In this document: positions 34,785-57,444 of the stretch, piece by piece | How positions within the stretch are numbered: position 1 is the first letter of the stretch | Layout of the letters: the number at the start of each line of letters is the position of its first letter | Source of the DNA: Muscardinus avellanarius | Taxonomy: Eukaryota; Chordata; Mammalia; Rodentia; Gliridae | Assembly (NCBI GenBank): GCA_963383645.1 | Contig: OY726559.1 | Span: 118,165,405 to 118,229,404 of the forward strand | Length of the DNA: 64,000 nt | Direction of reading: 5' to 3' | Notes under the pieces: generated by a model | What the model was told of the DNA's origin: nothing | The model's database searches: none | Seen by the model: the letters and a program-made list of their open reading frames with translations, nothing else | Position numbers and translations under genes: made by a program

Positions 34785-35985
34785 TGTACTGGGGATTGAA
34801 CCCAGAGGCATTCTACCTCCAAGCTATACCCCCAACCCTATTTTTTTTTTGTTCTTTTTTTTTTTGTGTGTGTGTGGGGGGGGGTACTGGGGGTGGAACC
34901 CAGGAGCTTTCTACCTCCGGGCTATACCCCCAGCCCTATTTTATAATATATTTGGAAACAGGGTCTCACTAAGTTGCTGAGAACCCATGTCGGCCTCCCC
35001 AATGCTGGGATTACAAGCATGCACCACCATACCTGGCTGAGATCCTGTTTCTAAATAAAAAAAAATAAATAACTGAGGCGTGGTGGCACACATTTATAAT
35101 ACCAGTACTAGGGAAGATGAGACAGGAGGATCGAAGGTTCGCAGCCAGCCTCAGCTACTTAGTGAGACCCTCCACAACTTAGACTCTGTTTTAAAATAAA
35201 GAATAAAAATAGGGCTGGGGTGTATCTCAGAGGTAGAATGCCCTTGGGTTTACTTCCTATGTTTGCATGACATTGAACCTTAAATAAAACCCATGTAAAT
35301 TAGGCATAGTGGTATAGGTTTGTAATCTCAGTACTTGAGAGGTGGAGACCAGAGGATCACAGGTTCCAGGCCAGCAGCGGCAATTTAGTGAGGCCCTTGG
35401 CAATTTAGTGAGACTCTGTTTCAAAACAAAAAATAGGCCAGGTGTGGAGGCATTCACTTGTAATCCCAGCATTTGGGAGGCTGAGACAGGAGAATCGTGG
35501 TTTGAGGACAGCCTCAGCTACTACTTAGTGAGGCAATTTGCAATTCAGTGAGACCCTGTTTCAAAATAAAGACCAAAAAATAGGACTGTAGGTATAGCTT
35601 GGAGGTAGAATGCCCCAGGGTTCCACCCCCAGTACCACAAAAAAATAAATACATAAATAAAATAGAACTGGGGGGTATAGCTCAAGGGTAGAATACCCCT
35701 CGGTTCAATCTCTAGCGCCCCCCCAAAAAAACAGACTATACTATAAATCATTAACTGGACCCACATACTGAACACTTTTTTTTTTTCAGTACTGGGAAAA
35801 CCCAGGGGCATTCAACCTCCGAGCTACCCCCAGCCCTATTTTTTATTCTTTCTTTTGAAACAGGGTCTCACTGAGTTGCAGAGGGCCTCCCTAAGTAGCT
35901 GAGGCTGTCAGGGAACCACGATCCTCCAGTCTCAGCCTCCTGAATGCTGTGTCACCACACCCAACTTTGTTGTTGTTTTTAATGG
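34011..35985. mobile_element. SINE tract
   Basis: - copies at about 34150-34250, 34780-34850 and 34880-35040, 35790-35965. + copies at 34254-34435, 35070-35265, 35290-35440, 35445-35640 and 35660-35725. (TTC)n at 34660-34734, followed by (CT)n to 34778. Confidence 0.78.
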
Positions 35986-36109
35986 TCCGCAAGCTAAGAA
36001 CTTTTTTCTTTTTCATTTTTAAGATAGGTGATAAAAATCTGAAGAATATTTTGACACCTTGAAATGATAAGAAATTAAAGTTTTAGTATCTCAAGTTTTC
36101 TCAGAAGGC

Positions 36110-36236
36110 AGCCGTGCACCTACTTATCACCCATCTGTGGCTGCAAAGGGGGCAGTTGCAACAGAGCGGAGCTGGCCTGCAGAGCCCCCAGTATTTACCA
36201 TCTAGTTCTGTAAAGGGAAAGGTTGCCCAACCCTCG
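36110..36236 (-). mobile_element. Old hAT-type (Charlie/MER-like) DNA transposon remnant
   Basis: On the - strand the order GGGTTGGGCAACC, AGATGGTAAATACTG, GGGGCTCTGCAGGCC, CTCTGTTGCAACTGCCC and CAGCCACAGAT resembles a widespread mammalian MER element of the hAT-Charlie group, whose consensus contains GTAAATATTTTAGGCTTTGC and TGTCGCAACTACTCAACTC. It is diverged and lacks clear ends. The family name is uncertain. Confidence 0.5.
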
Positions 36237-36620
36237 GGTAGACCTACAAAGTCTCATTTTGTGACCTAAAAGGCAGGAGGCAACCAAAGGCGCAGTTGAG
36301 GGGCAGGAGGCTGGGATGGAAGGCGAAGGGCTGCCTCCTTCCAGGGCAGATGGGGGCTGCACCTCTCACCACGGGATGGGCTCTTGCCACCAGGCCTTCA
36401 AGCCCAGGGATCCCATTGGCTCCTTTTTATGTGTCACCCCATTCTCCATCCCCCCCCAGCTGCTTTTCCCCTTCACTCAAAGTTCCGTGGAACTCTCTTA
36501 AGACAATCAGGCAAGGCTCAGAAGAGTACCACACACCATCCAACGCAGAACCTTCTAGCTACTGGGGCTTCCCCAGGCCGGTCCAGCACAGCTCTGTGGC
36601 CCCCACCAAAGAAATTCTTT
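36237..36620. other. Unique sequence, nothing recognised
   Basis: GC-moderate unique DNA between the transposon remnant and the next SINE. The 192-residue open frame that starts here runs into SINE sequence and is not supported. Confidence 0.5.
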
Positions 36621-36624
36621 GGTC

Positions 36625-37040
36625 TAGCCGGGCGCAGTTGTGTACGCCTGTAATCCCAGTACTTGGGAGGCTGAGACAGGAAGATGGCAAGTTCAAGGCC
36701 AGCCTCAGCAACTTAGCAACGTTCTGTCTCAAAACAAAAGTAAATAAAAAGGGCTGGGGGTGTAGCTCTGAGGTAGAACACCCCTGGGTTCAATCCCCAG
36801 CATCACAAAATTTAAAAAAAGAAAAGGCTGGGCGTGGTGGCACACGCTTGTCATCCCAGCATTTGGGAGGCTGAGACAGGAGGATCCGCGGTTCCCAGAC
36901 AGCCTCAGCTACTTAGGCCCTCTGCAACTTAGACCTTGTTTCAAAATAAAGAATAAAAAATAGGATTGGGAAGGTTGCTCAGAGATAGAATGCCCCTGGC
37001 ATCCATCCCCAGTGACGCAAAATAAAAATAAAAAATAAAA
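36625..37040 (+). mobile_element. Two + oriented dimeric SINEs
   Basis: Copies at 36626-36820 and 36826-37035, each starting GCCGGGCG or GCTGGGCG and ending ATCCCCAGxxxC with A-rich tails. Confidence 0.85.
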
Positions 37041-39480
37041 GAAACGTTCTGGTCTGTCTGTTTTCTGGCCTGTGCATCTCTCCTCCCGCCGAGGCGGCAG
37101 CGGGTCTCGAGGAGCCTGGTCTCGTGGTGTGGACGTCCTGGCAAACCCCACCTCAGGGCCTGCTGCTCTTGAGGTCCCCCGTCTCCAGGTCAAGGAGTTG
37201 CTGGCTGAGATGAGATGGCCCCGAACGCGTCTTCCCTGGTGACTGGTGACGGCCTAAGGTACTTTCCGGAGACTTTCTACCTCGGTGTCCAGAGGCGTCC
37301 AGGCCTGGACGTGCGGCCCCAGCAGGAGAGGAGAGGAGAGGAGAGGAGAGGGGAGGGGAGGGGAGGGGAGGGGAGGGGAGGGGAGGGGAGGGGAGGGGAG
37401 AGGAGAGGAGAGGGAGAGGGAGAGGAGAGGGGAGGGGAGGGGAGGGGAGAGGGAGAGGGAGAGGGAGAGGGGAGGGGAGAGGAGAGGAGAGGAGAGGAGA
37501 GGAGAGGGGAGGGGAGGGGAGGGGAGGGGAGGGGAGGGGAGAGGAGAGGAGAGGAGAGGAGAGGGAGAGGAGAGGGGAGGGGAGGGGAGGGGAGAGGGAG
37601 AGGGAGAGGGGAGGGGAGGGGAGGGGAGAGGAGAGGAGAGGAGAGGAGAGGAGAGGAGAGGAGAGGAGAGGAGAGCGGCCTGGCCTCAGCTCCCTCGCAC
37701 TCCCTCTGCCCAGGACGCTGCGGGCCCAGGAGAGGGGCGCAGAGGGGGCCGGCTGCACTCCACCCCGGGGTGGGGCGGCCCAGCAAGAACTGAAAGAGGA
37801 TCTGGTGGCAGCGAGCCGCCTGGGCTTCTATCCCACGCCTCGTCCACCTAGATCCTACCCAGCCCCACAGGTTTCTGGAAAGATGGCGCCTCGGGCAGGG
37901 CTGGGGCCAGCAGTCTGCGCCTGTGCTGGGGCCCACTGCGCTGCTTAGGAAGGAGGGGCGCCGCTGTGCACACCGCTGGGGGAGGAGGGACAGGCTGGGG
38001 AGTCTAGGAGCTAAATTTAGTCCAAAGGTTGCATCTTAAATAGAAGGGTATTTACCCTGGGAAGGGGAGGGGGGAGTCCTGACCAGCTGTGCGCGGGTGT
38101 GTGCCTGAGTGGGTGTGTGCCTGTGTGTGCACGGGTGTGTGCCTGGCTGGGGAAGAGCCCAGGGCTAAGCACTCCCCCACCTCGCGGTCCACCCAGGCAC
38201 GCCCCAGCCAGACCTACTTTACATTCTATTTGGAAACAAGGGCTCACTAAGCTGCCGAGGCTGGCTTCGAACCTGCGACCCTCCGGTCTCAGCCCCGCAA
38301 GTGCAGGCGTTGCCAGCGTGCGCTGGGATCTGATCGCCCTCTCGGTTCCCAGGCCTGTTCCTCCGAGGCCGCCCCACCACATCCCACGGCCTCCGGCCGC
38401 TTCCCCCCTCAGACCCCGGGGGCGTCTGGCCCTCGGGCCGGGTGTTGGGTCAGCTTCCCCTGGCCGGCCTCCTCTACCTGCCTGGGCCTCCGCCCGGCTC
38501 CGGCAGAGGACGGCGCCCCCGCATGGCCGCCGAGGACTCCCCTGACAGTGCTCACACGGAAGAGGAGCGAGGCCGGGCGTGGGCGGCCTCTCGGCCCCTC
38601 CCTCCCCAGTCAGTTTCTCTTTCCTCACCCTCTGCCCCCTTCCAGCCCTCTCTCCTTCCTTCGCCACTGAGGGGAGGAAGGCAGCTGGAGAAATCTGAAG
38701 AGTGTGTGTGTGTGTGTGTGTGTCACTGAGGGTGGAACCCAGGGGCTTTCTACCTCCGGGCTATCCTCCCAGACCTATTTTATATTTTATATGGAAACAG
38801 GGTCTCACTAAGTTGCTGAGAGCCTCACTCAGTAGCTGAGGCTGGCCTCGAACCTGTGCGATCCTCTTCAGCCTCCCAAAGCATGCGCCACCACGCCCGG
38901 CCCCCAGCCCTATTTTATTTATTTTTTGGAACAGGGTCTAAGTTGCTGAGATTCCCGAGGTTGGTCTCGAACCTGCCATGCTCCGGTCTCAGCCTCCCAA
39001 GTGCTGGAGTCCCAAGCGTCACCGCCCGCCCGCAGGCCCTCGTAAGCCTTTCCCAGCCAGCCTGGCAGAGGGGGGCAGCTGGGGGTCTGCTCCGGGGGGC
39101 CCTGCTGCCCTCCTTGGGGGACTCAGGGGTCGGCCCCTCCGCGGGTTCCCTACCTCGAGGGGGCCGGGCGCCGAGGCGGAGGCGGGACGGGCGAGGCACT
39201 TCCCTGGAATGCGCTGGCAGGACATTCCGTACCGCCGCGCCCTCGCTCCCCAGCCGGGCCTCCCGAGCTGGGCCTGGCCCCTCCTCCTCTAGTTTCTGCT
39301 GAGCAAGGGATGGGGGCAGAAATCACTTTTCTTTCCCCCACCCATGAAAAGCAGAAGCCAAGGGCTCAACAGGGAAATGGGTCATAGAAAAGACGGGAGG
39401 CCGGGCCAAAGAGCAGGAAAAGCGAGCCCCGGAAGCCAGCTGCCCTCCCTCTCACCCCGCCCGAGGGGGGCCAGCTGGGC
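37041..39480. other. GC-rich unique segment between the converging genes
   Basis: Unique and CpG-richer than its surroundings, holding the G-rich minisatellite and only three SINE remnants (38205-38335, 38725-38905 and 38906-39020, all -). Open frames occur in all directions from base composition. It could be a regulatory element or the start of a non-coding transcript; nothing in the sequence proves either. Confidence 0.45.
37322..37676 (+). repeat. G-rich purine minisatellite (GGAGA/GGGGA units)
   Basis: About 355 bp made only of A and G, with blocks of GAGAG and GGGGA alternating in a higher-order pattern. Many runs of four G at 5-bp spacing give strong G-quadruplex and triplex (H-DNA) potential on the + strand. 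Open frames on both strands through it are repeat artefacts. Confidence 0.95.
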
Positions 39481-39840
39481 CAGGTGGCCTGCAATCCCAG
39501 TACTTGGGAGGCTGAGACGGGAGGATCGCAGGGTTGAGGTCAGCCCCAGCAATTCAGCAAGACCCTGTTTCAAAGTAAAGAATAATAAGGACTGGAGGGT
39601 ACAGTTCAGAGGTAGAGAACGTTCTTGGCTTCAATTCCCAGGACCAAAATAAGAGAAAAGGCCGAGCATGGTGGCGCGCGCTTGTAATCCCAGCATTCGG
39701 GAAGCTGAGACAGGAGGGTCCCAGTTCACAGGCAGCCGCAGCTACTTAGTGAGACCCTGTTTCCAAAAAATAAAGAATAAAAAATAGGGCAGGGGGTGTA
39801 GCTTGGAGGTCGAATGCCCTGGGTTCCACCCCAGACCAGC

Positions 39841-39883
<43 letters not shown>

Positions 39884-39900
39884 AAATAAAAATAAAAGGA
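39481..39900 (+). mobile_element. Two + oriented SINEs with an (AAAT)n tail
   Basis: Copies at about 39478-39650 and 39661-39840, the second followed by (AAAT)n to 39885. Confidence 0.8.
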
Positions 39901-40170
39901 AATAAAGGAAAGCGCAGAGCTAGAGGAGAGCCCGCCCGCCGCCCGGCCCGGGCCAGCCCCGGGTCTTCCTCCCCTCCGACCTGGGGCTCCAGCTCCACGC
40001 CGAAATCTGGAGAAGGGGCGCCCTCTGGTGGCCGGCGGCCGCCCCGCAGGCTGGGCGCCGGCATCCTGGGCCTGCGCTGCCCCCAGCCCACTTGCTGACC
40101 TCACCCTGCGCAGCACGGCCGGTTCCCATGAGGACAACGAAGAGCATGTTTCTCACTTGTCATAATCAAC

Positions 40171-40186
40171 TTTAATAAAAAATAAA
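40171..40186. terminator. AT-rich element with poly(A) signals on both strands
   Basis: On the - strand ATTAAA (40176-40171) would end ADAMTSL4. On the + strand AATAAA occurs at 40174-40179 and 40181-40186. Lying between converging genes, it could end transcripts from either side. Confidence 0.45.
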
Positions 40187-40426
40187 TTAGTTCTGGGGTG
40201 GGAACCGCCTTAGGAGGTGGGGCGGGCAGGGGCTAGGGTGTCTTGTGCTAACATTTCTCTTTCTGCCCTTTCCCAGTGGCCTTACCGGGGAGGCCGGCCC
40301 TCCAGGCTCGGGCAGGACTGGTGGTGGCTAAAGAGAAAGGCCTCGCTGGGAGAGGGGAGAGGGGGTGAGGGCCCATGGCGGCCAGGGGCAAAGGGCGGTC
40401 TTTCCTTTTCTCTCTTTTGGTGTTTG

Positions 40427-40500
40427 TGGTGCTGGCGACTCGAACCCAGGGCCTGGAGCCTGCTAGGCAGGCTCTCTACCACTGAGCTTTACCCCCTGCC
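40427..40500 (-). mobile_element. ID-like tRNA-derived monomer
   Basis: On the - strand: AGCTCAGTGGTAGAGAGCC (A box), a full middle region, then CCTGGGTTCGAGTC (perfect B box). It resembles free-standing ID elements (tRNA-Ala derived) and lacks the deletion that marks the right half of the dimeric SINEs. Confidence 0.75.
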
Positions 40501-41322
40501 CGCCCAAGATGGTGGTTTAGAATACGAGAGGAGAGGCCGTGGTGGCGCACGCTTGTAATCCCAGCATTGGGGGGCTGAGGCCGGAGGATCGTGGTTTGTG
40601 GACAGCCTCAGCTACTTAGTGAGGCCCTCTGCAACTCAGTGAGACCCGGTTTCAAAATAAAAAATAGGGCAGGGGGTGTAGCAGGGGGTGGTCGAATGCC
40701 CTAGGTTCCATCCCCAGACCCGCACACACGAAAAAAAAAAAAACAAAAAAACAAAAAAAAGACAAGCCTTTACGTGAGGTTTAGGGCACAAAATTGGAAT
40801 TGGTTGGGAGTTCACACTCTAAAAAGATCAGATTAAAGCCAGGCGTGGTGGCGCAGGCTTGTAATCCCGGCATTGGGGAGGCTGGGACAGGAGGATCGCG
40901 GTTCGCAGACAGCCTCAGCTACTTAGTGAGGCCCTCTGCAACTCAGTGAGACCCTGTTTCAAAAGAAAGAATAAAAAAAAAAAAAAAATAGGGCAGGGGG
41001 TGTAGCTCAGGGGTCGAATGCCCCTGGGCTCCATCCCTAGTACCCTAAAAAAAAGAAGAATCTCCGATTAGTAAAGTGCAAACTTACTCTCAGCTCAGAA
41101 AAGTCTCAGGAAAACAAGTACGGTGCCCTGGGCTCTGCCTGTCCGCAGGGCCCTCCGGGCAGTGCCGGGCAGCGTGAGGGGCGCACCTGGGGGGTGCTGC
41201 ATGCCCAGCACCGCGCCACCAACAGGCCCAGCCGGTGTCCCCGCAGTCCCTGCCAGCCACCTGGCCACCCTCAGCCACCCTCGAGGACATCCCCGGCACC
41301 CAGCGGCCGGCGAGGCCTGGGG

Positions 41323-54250
<12,928 letters not shown>

Positions 54251-54270
<20 letters not shown>

Positions 54271-54320
54271 CTCCGCCCTCCGTGGAAGCTACTCGGGCAT
54301 CGGGCCGCCAGGAGGCTCGC
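54251..54320 (-). CDS. ADAMTSL4: ADAMTSL4 start-codon exon (coding 54251-54270)
   Basis: The acceptor (CTGTCCTTGCAG) gives a right edge at 54320, so 50 nt are 5'UTR and at least one upstream non-coding exon must exist. The ATG is at 54270-54268 and is followed by APGAH, with the exon ending in two bases of an Arg codon before donor GTGAGC. Confidence 0.85.
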
Positions 54321-54799
54321 CTGCAAGGACAGCGCGGGCGGGCGGGGAGCCGGCGCCCCTCGGGGATGGGGCTGGGGGCGGGGAGCCGGCTGCGGGTGGG
54401 GTCTGACCTCAGCCCTCGGGTCCCTCCCCTTGGCGCCCGCCCGGCCGCGGCCCCTCCCCAGCCCGGAGGAGGGCTTCGCGGGCCGCGGAGCTCACAGCAG
54501 GGACCTCCTGGGGGCTCCCGGGGCCCCCGCTGCGCCCTCCTGGGGCTCCCCCAGGCCGAGGGAGGCCGGGCGGACCTCGGGGCGCCCCGTCTTTCCTCCC
54601 CTCTGAGCCAAGCAGGCCGCTTAGTTAGGAGAAGCTCGGCGCCGCCCACGTCCTCAGCCCCGGGATAAACTAAGCGGGTCGATGGCTTCAGCCCTGGGGA
54701 GGACCGTGACATCGCCCCTCGGGGCCAGTGTCCACCTGCGATGGCTCCATGGGCATTTATTTCACGCATAGCTATTTTTCTTCTTTTGAAAAAAAAATA

Positions 54800-55147
54800 T
54801 TTTCTCCCCTCTATGTGTGTGTGGGAGGAGGTCCTGGGGTTGAACCCAGGCTCATTCTACCTCCAAACTACCCCCCCCCAGCCCTTTTTAATTTTGAAAC
54901 AGGGTTTCACTAAATGGCTTGTAATCAGCACTTGGGAGGCTGAGACAGGAGGATCGCACAGGTTCGAAGCCAGCCTAAGCTACTTAGGCTCTCAGCAACT
55001 TAGTGAGACCCTGTTTCCAAATAAAGTATAAAATAGGTCTGGGAGTATAGCCCAGAGATAGAAAGCCCCTGAATTCTACCCCCCAAGTACCACCAAAAAC
55101 AAAACAAAAAATTGGGCTGGAGGTGGAGCTCAGAGGTTCAATCCCTA

Positions 55148-55199
<52 letters not shown>

Positions 55200-55260
55200 T
55201 TGCTGAGCGTCCAGTGATCCTCTTGTCTCAGCCTCCCAAGTACTGGGATTACAGGTGTGC
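54800..55260. mobile_element. SINE copies and (CA)n upstream of the ADAMTSL4 start exon
   Basis: - fragment 54830-54915, + copy 54916-55100, right half 55115-55150, (CA)n 55153-55196, - fragment 55200-55260. Confidence 0.75.
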
Positions 55261-56689
55261 GGCTCTAATGGTGGGGAGCCTGGGAAGAAGGGGTGCAGCC
55301 AGGGCCTCAGGGCTCCCCAGGCCCAGCCTTCTCTGGAATGCGGGAAGTCCTTGCCGGGTCTAGCTGGGAGCCCTGGGGGAGGGGCTTGGTGGAGCCTGGT
55401 CCAGGGCTCCCTCCTTCCCAGCCCCTTCCTCCTCTCTCTGAGCCCTCCCCACCCCACTCCTCCTCCAGTCTTAGTTTTGCTTTCCAGGAAAAAAACCACT
55501 GTTTCTGTTGGATCTGAAAGGCACCAGGAGAGGCATCCAAGCGGCTGGGCAGCTCCAGGGCAGGAACCGGCAGAGGGAAGGGGCCCAGGCCTTGGGGACT
55601 TGAGGGAGGGCCAGAGCTGCGTCGCTGGCCCTTGGGCTGCAAAGGGGTGCCAGTGACCTCTCCCCCTTAGCTGGCCGGCCCTGAGGTCAGCAGCTTGCCC
55701 GGGGAGGGTCTGGCCCTTGGGCTGCAAAGGGGTGCCAGTGACCTCTCCCCCTTAGCTGGCCGGCCCTGAGGTCAGCAGCTTGCCCGGGGAGGGGGCCGCA
55801 TTCCACCCGGACCTGCAGCCCTCCGCCTGACTTACTTGTGGCTGAAGGGAAGGAGAGACGGGCAGTGGCCACGGCCTGCCCCTCCGAGGCTGGTCCGCTG
55901 GTCCTCTCCGCCCTGTGCGCTGCCCTGCGTGGTCTACCCAGAACACATAATCCTGTCCTCAGCCGGCTTTGCCTTTGGCAGCCCCGGGAGAGGGGTGGGG
56001 GTGACGCGCTCCTGGGGCCGGGGCCAGGCCTGGCGCCCTCGCTGGAAAAGTCCACCCCACCCTCCCGGCGCCGCTGGGCAGGGCTGGATCCCCCTCCTCT
56101 GCCGAGAGACACATGTCTGTGCTGCGCGGCCCCTGCCTGCTGCCTGTCTGCCCGGGTGAGGAAGGAGAGGTCAGAAGTGGCCTCTCCGGCGCTAGGCTGG
56201 CCCCTGCTCAGGAACCTGGGCTCCTCCTGGCCACACCTCCCTGCGCTGGCCAGTAAAGACCCAGGCGAGGGACCTGCGCAGAGCTGGGCCCTGCCCCGGG
56301 ACTCACCTCTGGGAAACGGTGACCCCTGGGGGCAGGGGGCTGGACGGAAGGGCTCTGGGCTGGCGGTGGACACTCCTGTCCTGGGCCAGCGCTCCTCGGC
56401 CCTCACTGCGCCCTCCTCTCCGGGGTCCTGGGGACTATCCCAACAGGTGCCTTTCTTTCCGGCCAAGGGGCTGAGCTGTATCGAGGGCACGCGCCTGCAC
56501 CCCCCCCCGCGACCCTACACTCAATTCCAGGAGTGGGACGAGGGGCTGTTCGGGGACCCGAAAAACACCCTCCTCCGCGCTTGCAGGGAGGTCTCGGGTG
56601 TTTTCCAACTTCTATGGGGCTCAGTAGGAATTTCAGCTCACCGCCCCCCCGCCCGGGTGATGGGGCCACAGTTCCCAGGGACCGGACCC
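55261..56689. other. Unique GC-rich ADAMTSL4 5' region
   Basis: No SINE in about 1.4 kb. Contains the 85-bp tandem duplication and consensus - strand donors with exon edges at 55836 and 56307. Long open frames on either strand have no recognisable protein. Confidence 0.5.
55625..55794. repeat. 85-bp perfect tandem duplication
   Basis: The segment 55625-55709 (starting CTGGCCCTTGGGCTGC) repeats at 55710-55794 with only the last base different. It lies in unique sequence of the ADAMTSL4 5' region, contains no SINE, and reads as the same peptide twice in shadow frames. The near-identity means a recent duplication or an assembly artefact. Confidence 0.93.
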
Positions 56690-57000
56690 CCTCCCCAGGA
56701 ATTCGACCCCAGGGCTGGAGGACCTTCCCGGGCGGCGGCGGGAGCCGGCGAGGGGCGATCGCGGTCCAGCCGGGAGGACCTACCTGCGGCCCGGGCGCGC
56801 TCCGGGGCTGCGGCTCCGCGCCCGAGCCCGCAGGGCCCGCCCCGGCCCGCCCACCCCGGGCCTGCGCCCTCCAGCCCGGCCCGCCGCCCGCAGCCTCCCC
56901 GCCAGCCCGGCCTCCGGCCTCCACGTGGAGCCCGAGCCCTGCGGTTTGGATTCAGAGGACCCCTGTGCGCCTCCCGAGGCCTGGATTCTCCAACCGTAAC
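56690..57000 (-). promoter_or_regulatory. ADAMTSL4: CpG island, candidate ADAMTSL4 promoter with non-coding exon 1
   Basis: Very GC- and CpG-rich unique sequence about 2.5 kb upstream of the start-codon exon. On the - strand a strong donor (GCCGCAG before GTAGGTCC) has its exon edge at 56784. Other consensus donors on the same strand lie at exon edges 56307 (GAG before GTGAGT) and 55836 (ACAA before GTAAGT). One or more are probably 5'UTR exons spliced to the acceptor at 54320. Confidence 0.5.
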
Positions 57001-57234
57001 ATTTTGCGCACTGGGCAGGAGGGGAAGGAATGTGCGCTAAATTAATGTGTCAGACTGATCCCGATTCGATTTTAGCTCCAGCGCTGGCCAGCTCTCTGGT
57101 GTTGTGTGAATACTGCAGTTTCCCCAAGCCGCAGCTTCCTCATCTATATATTTATTTTATTTTATTTTATTTTTTTGCGGTAGTGGGGATGGAACCCAGG
57201 GGCATTCTACCTCCCAGCTACACCCCCAGCCCCA

Positions 57235-57279
<45 letters not shown>

Positions 57280-57444
57280 TACTGGGGTGGGACCCAGCGG
57301 CATTCTACCTCCGAGCTACACCCCATGCCCTATTTTTTATTCTTTATTTTGAAACAGGGTCTCACTGAGTTGCAAAGGGACTCACTAAGTAGCTGAGGCT
57401 GCCTGCGAACCGCGATCCCCCTGTCTCAGCCTCCCGAATGCTGG

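Larger units (their letters stand above)
40155..41322 (-). other. ADAMTSL4: ADAMTSL4 3'UTR with SINE insertions (proposed)
   Basis: From the stop codon to the first good - strand signal (ATTAAA at 40176-40171) is about 1.15 kb. It includes two + oriented dimeric SINEs (about 40533-40735 and 40838-41050) and an old ID-like monomer (40427-40500). Removing these leaves about 0.7 kb, close to what I recall for the human 3'UTR. The end point is inferred. Confidence 0.5.

Noticed and set aside
37153..37936. Open frames of about 190-220 codons on both strands through the G-rich minisatellite
   Set aside because: They are translations of a purine repeat (Arg/Gly/Glu or Ser/Pro/Leu runs), present in several frames at once, with no splice or protein-family support.
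40427..40500. Genuine tRNA gene
   Set aside because: A and B boxes are present, but the arms do not fold into a proper cloverleaf with an anticodon stem. The sequence matches the ID-type retroposon.
55838..57040. 400-residue + strand open frame upstream of ADAMTSL4
   Set aside because: CpG-rich DNA lacking stop codons. The peptide has no domain signature and includes promoter-like sequence.
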